Below the pieces are notes generated by a model. That model was not told where the DNA came from. It did no database searches and saw only the letters and a program-made list of their open reading frames with translations. From Candidatus Zhuqueibacterota bacterium (GTDB lineage Bacteria > BS750m-G25): a DNA stretch of 63,201 nt. Below are positions 24,592-31,795 of this stretch, one piece after another (the first letter of the stretch is position 1; every line of letters begins with the position of its first letter). The position numbers were made by a program, and so were the translations under genes. The stretch covers positions 1-63,201 of the forward strand of contig JADHWK010000009.1 in NCBI GenBank assembly GCA_016783505.1. The letters run 5' to 3'.

Positions 24592-25353
24592 TTAGGGTTG
24601 TTTTTCTTTCACTACTTTAGACCTATCAGCAGTACTCACCACCAGGTCCACCGGTGACCCCTGGGGCACTTCTTCCTGGGGACGAATAGATTGGGAAAGA
24701 ACGATCCCGGGCAGAAGCTGCTGACGTAGCTCATAGGTGACGGATCCCACCGAAAGCCCCGCCTTTAGCAAGGTCTCCCGGGCACTGGCAAGGCTTTTTC
24801 CCATCACCCGGGGGACGACAAATTTGCTGGGTTGGTTCCCCAAGGAAACGGTAATCCAGACCCCGGTCGCCTTTTTGAGTATGAAATCTGGGGAAAAGGA
24901 CTGGGCTGCAACTACACCCGAAGGATGGTAGGAGGAATATTCGTAAGCAACGGAATCCAAGGCCAAACCCGTTCTTTCCAGGAGAAACCGGGCATCACGG
25001 TAAGAAATCCCTACCAGATCGGGCATTAACACCTGTTTTTCCCCGCTGGAAACGGTGACATATATCCTGCGTCCCCGTTTGGTAACCGAAAAAGGAGCAG
25101 GATTCTGGTCTAAAATAACCCCTTCGGGATAGTCAGAATCATATTTCTCCTTATCCTTAACGATCATAAACCCGCCGATCCGGACCACCTCCTGGGCCTC
25201 TTCGAAGGTAAACTCGGTCAGATCCGGAATCTCGTATTCCTCCCCGTGCCTGGTGTACCAGGGCATGAGGATTTGATCAAAGACCAGCATCCCTGCTAAT
25301 CCAATTCCAGCAAAAACCAACAAAAATAGACCGTATCCTGCAGCCGGTTTCAT
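24592..25353 (-). CDS. Membrane-anchored PASTA-domain protein
   Basis: This 253-residue protein has one N-terminal transmembrane helix (about 7-29) followed by three PASTA repeats, beginning near residues 42 (IPDLTEF), 108 (MPDLVGIS) and 176 (VPRVMGKS). PASTA domains bind peptidoglycan fragments. No kinase or penicillin-binding domain is attached, so this is the short form common in FCB bacteria, with a possible role in sensing or scaffolding the cell wall. It lies between rsmB and rpe with no gap to rpe. Confidence 0.9.
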   Translation of the reverse strand: MKPAAGYGLFLLVFAGIGLAGMLVFDQILMPWYTRHGEEYEIPDLTEFTFEEAQEVVRIGGFMIVKDKEKYDSDYPEGVILDQNPAPFSVTKRGRRIYVTVSSGEKQVLMPDLVGISYRDARFLLERTGLALDSVAYEYSSYHPSGVVAAQSFSPDFILKKATGVWITVSLGNQPSKFVVPRVMGKSLASARETLLKAGLSVGSVTYELRQQLLPGIVLSQSIRPQEEVPQGSPVDLVVSTADRSKVVKEKQP

Positions 25354-25405
25354 TCCTCAAGCTCGTTTAACCTAAATCCAAAAATTAAACACTGAAAAAC
25401 ACTGA

Positions 25406-25498
25406 ATTGTTGATTGTTAATTGCTAATTGTTAAAACCTAGGCTCCAGCATCAATCAGCAATCAGCAATTAGCAATCATTTCAGTGTCATTCGGTGTT
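25406..25498. repeat. AATTAGCAATC dispersed element, copy 2 (inverted)
   Basis: This is the inverted partner of 18385-18469. The shared region includes the flank AACACC[G/A]AATGACA[C/A]TGAAATGATTGCT, read on opposite strands. It fills the gap between rsmB and the PASTA gene. Confidence 0.75.
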
Positions 25499-25511
25499 GG
25501 GTATGAATTAG

Positions 25512-26852
25512 CTATTTTATCTTTCTCATCCGGGCGCAGAAGGAACCGTCCATCCGGTGGCGATGGGGAAAAGTCTCCACCCAGCCCGGCTTCGAAATTA
25601 GTGAAGGATCAATTAGGGAGGACGCATTCTCGAGATGAAACTCTTTTTTCTGATCCAGAAAGCTTCGGACGACTCCGCTGTTTTCCTCCTCCTCTATACT
25701 ACAGGTGCTGTAGACAAGGATCCCCCTTTTTTTCAAAAATCCAGCCGCCCTATTTAGCAGGGAAAGTTGAAGCCTGGTGATGTTTTCAATATCGGCTTCC
25801 GTCCTTCGCCACCGCAGGTCAACTCTCTTGGCCAACACCCCGGTGTCCGAACAGGGGGCATCTACCAGAATCCGGTCAAACGGGCGCCTGAATGATAACG
25901 CCAAACCGTCCCCATTGACCAGCCGAACGCTGCCGATCCCCAGCCGTCGGTAGTTCTCCTGTACCTTTAACAGCCGTCCCCAACCGGGGTCGTTGGCGGC
26001 CAAAACGCCCTTATCCCCCATCAGCTCGGCTATATGGGTGGTCTTTCCCCCGGGGGCAGCGCAGTAATCCAAAATCATTTCCCCTGGTCGGGGGTCCAGC
26101 AGACAGCCCACCAAGCCGGCGCTCTCGTCCTGCACAGTGCATAACCCCTGCTGGAAAGGGGGCCATTCATTGGGGACAATCCCCCCCTCCAGCCGCACAA
26201 ACGCTTTCAAGAAGGGCGACCGTTGGTAGGATACCCCCTCCTCATCCAACCGGCGACAGAATTCTTCCGGGGATATCTTCAGCCGATTCACCCGTAGGGT
26301 AAGCCTGGGTCTGGAATTGTTCGCCCGACACAGAGCGACGGTCTCGTTTACCCCGAACCTCCGTAGCCAGCGCTTTACCAACCACCGGGGATGGGAGTGT
26401 TCCACGGCGATTCCCTCCAAAGGGGATCGGTCTGGATCGGGATAAGTCAGACAGTCCTTCTGCCTGATGAGGTTTCGCAGCACCCCGTTTACCACATCCC
26501 CAGCCCCTTTACCACCTACCCTTCTGGCCAGCCTTACCGCCTCGTTCACCGCCGCCCACTCGGGGATGCGGTTCAGAAACAGGATCTGGTAGGCCCCCAC
26601 CCTGAGGATGCATTTAAGGGGTAAAGATGTCCTCTGGTATTTCCCCCCGCAGGTCTGGTCAAGCACCCAGTCAATCCGCCCCTGCCAGCGCAGGGTTCCG
26701 TTTACCAGCTCCAGGGTCAAGGCCTTGTCAACCGGGGAAAGGGCGGTTCGCTTCAGGTATTTGTGGACCAGATCATCGGCGAATGCTCCTTTTTTTTCCA
26801 CCCATTCCAATACCGAGACCGCCAACGACCTGGGGCCTGCTTTCCCGATCAT
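25512..26852 (-). CDS. rsmB: 16S rRNA (cytosine-967-C5)-methyltransferase RsmB
   Basis: This 446-residue protein methylates C967 of 16S rRNA. A NusB-like RNA-binding domain spans residues 1-140. The SAM domain has DYCAAPGGKTTHIAE near 265, the Pro-Cys motif VDAPCSDTGVL near 333, and the catalytic Cys in VYSTCSIEEEEN near 387. Length is typical (about 430-450). The 38-base block upstream of its start is also found upstream of rfaE2. It heads the operon containing the PASTA gene and rpe. Confidence 0.95.
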   Translation of the reverse strand: MIGKAGPRSLAVSVLEWVEKKGAFADDLVHKYLKRTALSPVDKALTLELVNGTLRWQGRIDWVLDQTCGGKYQRTSLPLKCILRVGAYQILFLNRIPEWAAVNEAVRLARRVGGKGAGDVVNGVLRNLIRQKDCLTYPDPDRSPLEGIAVEHSHPRWLVKRWLRRFGVNETVALCRANNSRPRLTLRVNRLKISPEEFCRRLDEEGVSYQRSPFLKAFVRLEGGIVPNEWPPFQQGLCTVQDESAGLVGCLLDPRPGEMILDYCAAPGGKTTHIAELMGDKGVLAANDPGWGRLLKVQENYRRLGIGSVRLVNGDGLALSFRRPFDRILVDAPCSDTGVLAKRVDLRWRRTEADIENITRLQLSLLNRAAGFLKKRGILVYSTCSIEEEENSGVVRSFLDQKKEFHLENASSLIDPSLISKPGWVETFPHRHRMDGSFCARMRKIK

Positions 26853-27023
26853 CAGTAGGTTATTATGGTGCTAAGAAGCTTGCAAATTGCCAAAATTGCC
26901 ATGAGAACAAATATTTGAGATTTTTTTTCAGTATGATTTCTTGGAAATTCTTTAAATTTATCTTTTAAAATAATTTTTGAAATTTTTTCAATCTTTGAAC
27001 TTTTTGAAATTTAGGCAATAACT
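26851..27023 (-). repeat. Conserved upstream block shared with rfaE2
   Basis: Bases 26851-26888 match 57923-57960 at 31 of 38 positions, including ATCAGTAGGTTA and TTGCAAATT. Further out, GAAATTTAGGCAAT at about 27008-27021 is also repeated near 58010. In both places the block ends at a start codon, so it may be a shared promoter/leader or a dispersed repeat. Confidence 0.55.
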
Positions 27024-27053
27024 AACCACTAAAATACAGAAAAAACCAATTTG

Positions 27054-27986
27054 TTATTCTAAAATCGTCCCCTCCTTTACCCGATAACCCGGCAGGAATG
27101 CGTCGATCGGCAGGCGTTTTTTCCCCTCCCGCTGCACCTCCTTAAGGGCAATGATACCCGATCCGGTTCTTACCAGAAGACCCTCCACCGGGTGGGCACG
27201 GACGATTTCGCCTGGTTTTCCCGGAAGATCAGGACTTCTCCCCACTCCGGTCTTAAAAATTTTTAACAGCTTTCCATCCAGATGGGTAAAAGCCCCCGGC
27301 TGGGGCGACAGTCCCCGGATGAAATTGTGAATCTCTCCCGCCCCTTTTGTCCAGTCAATCCGGCAATCGTCCTTAAAGATCTTGGGCGCTCGGCTAACCT
27401 GACTTTCATCCTGCGGCCGACCCTTAGCCTGTCCGGACTGAATAAGGTCAAGCGTTTTAACCAGCACCCCGGCCCCAACCTCAGCTAAACGATCGTGCAG
27501 GCTGCCGGTGTCGTCGGCCTCAAAAATGGGAACACCCTGCTGCAGGATGATATTGCCGGCATCCACCCCACCATGGATATACATGGTAGTCACCCCGGTG
27601 ATTTTCTCCCCATTGATGAGGGCCCAATGGATAGGGGCCGCCCCCCGGTATTTTGGCAATAAGGAAGGATGTAAGTTAACAACCCCTTTCGATGGGATGG
27701 CGAGGACCACCTGGGGCAAAATACGAAAGGCCACCACCAAAATCAGATCGGGATTAAGATCCCCGAGGGCTTTCAAAAATTGGGGGTCTTTCAGGTTGAC
27801 CGGTTGATAGACGGGCAGGGAATGCTGAAGCGCAAGTTTTTTCACCGGGCTAAAAGCCAGCCGCATACCACGCCCCTGCTTCTTATCGGGCCCCGTCACC
27901 ACCGCCCCAACTTCATGCCCCGTCTTAAGGAGCTTTTGCAGACTCACCACCGCAAACTCCGGGGTGCCCATAAAAACAATTCGCAT
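27054..27986 (-). CDS. fmt: Methionyl-tRNA formyltransferase
   Basis: This 310-residue enzyme formylates initiator Met-tRNA using 10-formyltetrahydrofolate. It shows IVFMGTPEFAVVSL at the start, the catalytic Asn/His/Asp region NLHPSLLPKYRGAAPIHWA near 105-125, and TGVTTMYIHGGVDAGNI near 133-150. A C-terminal tRNA-binding domain follows. Length is normal. The start is supported by AAGGAA upstream. rsmB lies just downstream, as often seen in bacteria. Confidence 0.96.
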   Translation of the reverse strand: MRIVFMGTPEFAVVSLQKLLKTGHEVGAVVTGPDKKQGRGMRLAFSPVKKLALQHSLPVYQPVNLKDPQFLKALGDLNPDLILVVAFRILPQVVLAIPSKGVVNLHPSLLPKYRGAAPIHWALINGEKITGVTTMYIHGGVDAGNIILQQGVPIFEADDTGSLHDRLAEVGAGVLVKTLDLIQSGQAKGRPQDESQVSRAPKIFKDDCRIDWTKGAGEIHNFIRGLSPQPGAFTHLDGKLLKIFKTGVGRSPDLPGKPGEIVRAHPVEGLLVRTGSGIIALKEVQREGKKRLPIDAFLPGYRVKEGTILE

Positions 27987-28180
27987 ATTTCCTTACCTAA
28001 ATAAATACAAAATTCAAACATTCCGCCGCAGGCGAATTCAAAACTTTATTCACTTTTACGGAATGGCTCTCACCTTTTTGCGAACGAAAGCGTGCCATCT
28101 TTTAAATCATATGGTTTCGGATTTTGTCCCGAATACTCGGGATCGGTCATTCCACTAAAATCCAGGAAGAACCGTTCCTT

Positions 28181-28519
28181 TTAACCTTTTTTCTTTTCTT
28201 CCCGCTGCTTGGGAATAATCACCCGGGTGATGGACCCCCGTTCGATCTCCAGCTTGTTGTTTTCACCCACCTTGACGAGCAGGGTGTTTTTCATCTCTTT
28301 GACACCCAGCACCGTCCCGTGGATGCCCCCCGAGGTGACCACGCGGTCCCCCTTTTTCAGGTTGGAAACCATTTGCCGGTGTTCCTTCTGTTTTCTGGCC
28401 TGGGGTCGGATCATCAGAAAATATATGATGACGATGATCAGCATGAACGGTAGCAGAGCGGTGAATCCCCCACCACCACCCCCCTGGGCCCCGGACATGG
28501 CTAAAATTCCTAATATCAT
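28181..28519 (-). CDS. yajC: Preprotein translocase subunit YajC
   Basis: This 112-residue membrane protein is an accessory of the SecDF-YajC complex. A glycine-rich start (SGAQGGGGGG) leads to one transmembrane helix (LPFMLIIVIIYFLMI), the signature RPQARKQKEH and a KGDRVVTSGGIHG segment, with a basic tail. The ATG at 28519 lies right behind GGAGGAGG, so I prefer it to the ATG at 28540. tgt lies upstream on the same strand, the usual order tgt-yajC. Confidence 0.93.
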   Translation of the reverse strand: MILGILAMSGAQGGGGGGFTALLPFMLIIVIIYFLMIRPQARKQKEHRQMVSNLKKGDRVVTSGGIHGTVLGVKEMKNTLLVKVGENNKLEIERGSITRVIIPKQREEKKKG

Positions 28520-28690
28520 ACCTCCTCCAGAAATATGCAATATTACCTCAATCTTTATTTTTTAAGATTGTAAGACTGTAGGACTTAAATGAAGTATTGG
28601 AATAATGGGGTGTTGGAGTATTGGAACATTGAAAAAAAATTTACACACTAATATTCAACAACATCATCACACTATCACTCCATAAATCCA

Positions 28691-28732
28691 TCTATCCATT
28701 TATCCATTTATCCATTTGTCCATTTATCCATC
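28691..28732. repeat. 8-bp microsatellite-like repeat
   Basis: The unit TATCCATT is repeated about five times with small changes (one TGTCCATT). It lies between tgt and yajC. It is too short in unit and too regular for a CRISPR array. Confidence 0.75.
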
Positions 28733-28751
28733 ATTCCACCCCTTCATTCTT

Positions 28752-29885
28752 CTATTCTTCCATCTTATTCTCTGTCGGAGCTTCAATCACCCCCTTTTTC
28801 CAATAAGAGAAATGGCCTTTGATAATCGCCTCTCTGGCCTCTTTCATCAGATGGATATAATAGGTGAGATTATGCAAAGTGGTCAGCCGGTATCCCAAAA
28901 TTTCGCCCGCCTGATGTAAATGCTTGAGGTAAGCACGGCTATATTGACGACAGGCATAACAGGGGCATTTCTCATCAATGGGGCGAAAGTCCTCTTTAAA
29001 ACGGGCATTTTTCAGATTGAGCTTTCCCCAGGGGGTAAATACGGTTCCGTTTCTTCCCAGCCGGGTGGGCAGAACACAGTCGAACATATCCACCCCCAGT
29101 GCAATAGCCTCCAATATGTCTTCAGGGGTACCCACCCCCATCAGGTAACGTGGCTTTTCGGGGGGTAAGTTTTCGTTAACAATCTCAACCATGGTCTTCA
29201 TTACCCCCTTTGGCTCTCCCACCGAGAGCCCCCCGATAGTGTAACCATCAAAATCCAATGAGACCAGACCCCGGGCACATTCTCTCCGCAGTTCAGGATG
29301 TGCACCCCCCTGGACGACCGAAAACAACAGTTGTAAATGTTCCCCCCCATCCCCTTTCTCCCTGAACGCCTTGAGGGATCGGTTAGCCCACTGCAAGGTT
29401 AGATCCACCGACTTTCGAACCCTTTCAGCATCAGAAGGATAGGGTAAACATTCGTCCAGAACTACCGCCACATCCGATCCCAGATCTCGCTGCGCCTGGA
29501 TGACGCTTTCCGGGGTAAAGCGACGCCGGGATCCATCAATATGGGAGGCAAAGGTAACCCCGTCGGGATCAATTTTCCGTAATACTTTAAGGCTAAAGAC
29601 CTGATAGCCCCCGGAATCCGTCAGGATGGGACCGGTCCAACCGATGAACTGGTGCAGCCCGCCCGCCTTCTTTATCGTCCCTTCGCCCGGCCGTAACACC
29701 AGGTGATAGGTATTGCCCAGGATCATCCCCGCCCCGATCTGGTGAAGCTCCTCGGATGTCAGGGTCTTAACAGTCCCCTGGGTGCCCACCGGCATAAAGA
29801 CAGGGGTTTCCACCGGCCCGTGACCGGTGTTTAACACCCCGGCCCGAGCACCGCTTTTGGGATCCTGTGATATTAGTTGAAACAT
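28752..29885 (-). CDS. tgt: Queuine/preQ1 tRNA-guanine transglycosylase
   Basis: This 377-residue TIM-barrel enzyme exchanges guanine-34 of GUN-anticodon tRNAs for preQ1, the first tRNA step of queuosine synthesis. It has TPVFMPVGTQGTVKT near 27, the catalytic Asp in LTDSGGYQVFSL near 90, GGLSVGEPK near 215, a second catalytic Asp in VDMFDCVLPTR near 260 and the zinc site CPCYACRQYSRAYLKHL near 305. The ATG at 29885 gives a standard N-terminus. Three extra codons from TTG 29894 are possible. A QueG-like gene elsewhere in the window may complete the pathway. Confidence 0.96.
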   Translation of the reverse strand: MFQLISQDPKSGARAGVLNTGHGPVETPVFMPVGTQGTVKTLTSEELHQIGAGMILGNTYHLVLRPGEGTIKKAGGLHQFIGWTGPILTDSGGYQVFSLKVLRKIDPDGVTFASHIDGSRRRFTPESVIQAQRDLGSDVAVVLDECLPYPSDAERVRKSVDLTLQWANRSLKAFREKGDGGEHLQLLFSVVQGGAHPELRRECARGLVSLDFDGYTIGGLSVGEPKGVMKTMVEIVNENLPPEKPRYLMGVGTPEDILEAIALGVDMFDCVLPTRLGRNGTVFTPWGKLNLKNARFKEDFRPIDEKCPCYACRQYSRAYLKHLHQAGEILGYRLTTLHNLTYYIHLMKEAREAIIKGHFSYWKKGVIEAPTENKMEE

Positions 29886-30079
29886 CCTGCTCAAGACCAG
29901 TCAAGAAAAAAATATACTAATGTAACTTTAAGAAACTTTAAAGTAAATATTTTCAATTAGTTCAGGACAAGCTCAGCTTAATTGTCAACTATGCCCCTTA
30001 AATAAGCTTTTAGTTACCTTATTCATTCATCATTAATAATTCTTAATTCATAATTCACTTTAACTGCGACTTCGCCGCG

Positions 30080-31378
30080 CTAAGGTAACCTACCAACGAG
30101 AAATGGATCCCTGACCCCTACTATTCGAACCCGGTAGAGCTCGTTTCCCCTCGCCCCATCCCCATCCAGCAGCACCCGGAGGTAATTATCCGAAAGCCCC
30201 AGGTTGGTCGGGTCATCCCATGATCCCTCAAAAAGAACTGGCAGCACCTGATCCACAAAACGTAATCTATAAGCCTTTCTTTTATCCTTATCCAATTCCC
30301 GCAGGGTGGCACTTCTTTCCTTAATGACTTTCGCCTTGGGGGAAGAAAAGGGGAAATGGGCCGCTTCGGTTAACCGTCGCTCTGAATACCGAAACACGTG
30401 GAGATAATCAATAGGCAGCCTCTCTATCAGTCTCACTGTATGGGAAAAGGCCCTTTCATCTTCTCCGGGAAAACCCACCATCACGTCCAGACCGATCCCC
30501 ACCCCGGGAATCCGGTCCGCTATTTTCCCCACCAGTTCTTGAAAATCTGATTGACGGTAGCCTCTCTTCATGCGTTTCAGGACCCCATCATCGCCACTCT
30601 GAAGGGGCAGGTGAAAATGACGACAGATCTTATCCCCCCCACTGGCCACTAGATCAATCAGCCGGTCTCCCACCTGCCAGGGTTCCAGGGAAGAGAGCCT
30701 TATTCTCACCAAACCTTCCAGTTTCATCAGGGCTTCTAAAAGATCGCACAGATCCCCTCCCTTCCCTTCGGGGGAACGATAATCCCCGATGTTAACCCCG
30801 GTCAAAACGATCTCCCGGTAGCCGTTCTTTACCAGTTTTTGGGCATGGGCTATCGCTTCCCCCAGGGGTAGGCTCCGGCTCCGGCCCCGGGCGTAGGGCA
30901 CAACACAGTAGGAGCAAAAATGATTACAGCCGTCTTGAATCTTCAAAAAGGCCCGGGTTCGGCCCCGACAGTGACACGGATTATCCCACCATAAACCCTG
31001 GGGTCCGTTCTTCCCCCCTATAAAAATTTTGGGGGAAACCCCATCCCCTCGCCTCATATAGTCCAGCAGATGGTTACGTTCAGCAGTGCCTAAGATGAAG
31101 TGAACTCCGGGGATGCGGGCGATCTTTTCTGCCTCCAAATCAGCGTAGCAGCCGGCCACTAAAATTTTTACCCCGGGAAACTCCCGGATGGCCCTTCGGA
31201 TCAACCGCCTCGATTTGCCCTCCGCCTGGGCAGTGACCACACAGGTATTCAGGACACACCAGTCAACGGGGTCGCCAAAATCCACCACCTGAAAACCGGC
31301 TTCCTCAAGCTGCTGCCCCATAAACTGGGTCTCGGCCTGATTCAACTTACACCCGATGGTCGCCAGGGAAACCCTCAT
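30080..31378 (-). CDS. mtaB: tRNA t6A37 methylthiotransferase MtaB
   Basis: This 432-residue radical-SAM enzyme converts t6A37 to ms2t6A37 in tRNAs reading ANN codons. The UPF0004 N-terminal domain opens with TIGCKLNQAETQ and carries three cluster Cys residues (near 10, 46 and 77). The radical SAM motif is CNHFCSYCVVPYARG near 150. LTGVNIGDYRS near 195 is typical of MtaB rather than MiaB or RimO. The TRAM region is short. It lies downstream of a small repeat-rich gap after rpsA, probably on its own transcript. Confidence 0.93.
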   Translation of the reverse strand: MRVSLATIGCKLNQAETQFMGQQLEEAGFQVVDFGDPVDWCVLNTCVVTAQAEGKSRRLIRRAIREFPGVKILVAGCYADLEAEKIARIPGVHFILGTAERNHLLDYMRRGDGVSPKIFIGGKNGPQGLWWDNPCHCRGRTRAFLKIQDGCNHFCSYCVVPYARGRSRSLPLGEAIAHAQKLVKNGYREIVLTGVNIGDYRSPEGKGGDLCDLLEALMKLEGLVRIRLSSLEPWQVGDRLIDLVASGGDKICRHFHLPLQSGDDGVLKRMKRGYRQSDFQELVGKIADRIPGVGIGLDVMVGFPGEDERAFSHTVRLIERLPIDYLHVFRYSERRLTEAAHFPFSSPKAKVIKERSATLRELDKDKRKAYRLRFVDQVLPVLFEGSWDDPTNLGLSDNYLRVLLDGDGARGNELYRVRIVGVRDPFLVGRLP

Positions 31379-31402
31379 TTCGCCTACCGTGGGAACGAAT
31401 TA

Positions 31403-31594
31403 GTGTCTGTCAGGAAATACCCATATTTTTTGTCATTCCCCGAAGGATCGGGACAAGCCGGCAATCTTTAAGCCGGAATCTACTTTAGATCAGCGATGGA
31501 TTCCCGCTATCGGCCAGGTCCGTCAGGCGCCGGACTGATGCCTAACTGACTCCCGACTGAAAAGCATTCGGGAATGACCAGTTCGGACAGACAC
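31403..31594. mobile_element. MITE-like element with 9-bp inverted ends
   Basis: GTGTCTGTC (31403-31411) and GACAGACAC (31586-31594) are perfect inverted ends, flanked outside by the direct repeat GAATTA (31397-31402 and 31595-31600), a likely target duplication. Nested within are GTCATTCCC (31432-31440) and GGGAATGAC (31570-31578), and a CGTCAGGCGCCGGACTGA unit. It has no coding capacity. Confidence 0.65.
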
Positions 31595-31617
31595 GAATTA
31601 GTGAAAAGAAAAGGAGC

Positions 31618-31733
31618 TGGATAGACGCCAACTCCTCTGCCTTCAGCCCTCCGGGCAACTGCAACGTTGGAATGCTGACCTACGGTCTGCTGGGAAGGGC
31701 GAAGTACTAATGGCTGAGTAGGAGGCGCCAAGG
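31618..31733 (-). ncRNA. Candidate structured RNA (rod-like)
   Basis: A GC-rich stretch can fold into a long rod. On the minus strand, GGCGCCTCCT near 31729-31720 faces AGGAGTTGGCG near 31636-31626, CAGCC faces GGCTGA, and TTCGCCCT faces AGGGCTGAA. An apical GACC-GTA-GGTC hairpin closes it. A TATAAT box lies at 31740-31745 on the minus strand, so transcription could begin at about 31733. The shape recalls 6S RNA but I do not recognise the sequence as 6S, SRP RNA, tmRNA or 5S. It lies between rpsA and mtaB. Confidence 0.35.
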
Positions 31734-31795
31734 ACAAATATTATACAACATTCTATAATGGCAATTCTAATAAGTTCCGGGATTTAAACGCTCCG

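Noticed and set aside
28691-28732. Possible CRISPR-like array
   Set aside because: The 8-bp unit is repeated head to tail without spacers; it is a microsatellite.
31618-31733. SRP RNA, 5S rRNA, tmRNA or RNase P RNA
   Set aside because: Diagnostic motifs of these RNAs (for example GGTCAGG...GGAA...AGCAGCC for SRP) are absent, so only an unassigned structured RNA is proposed.
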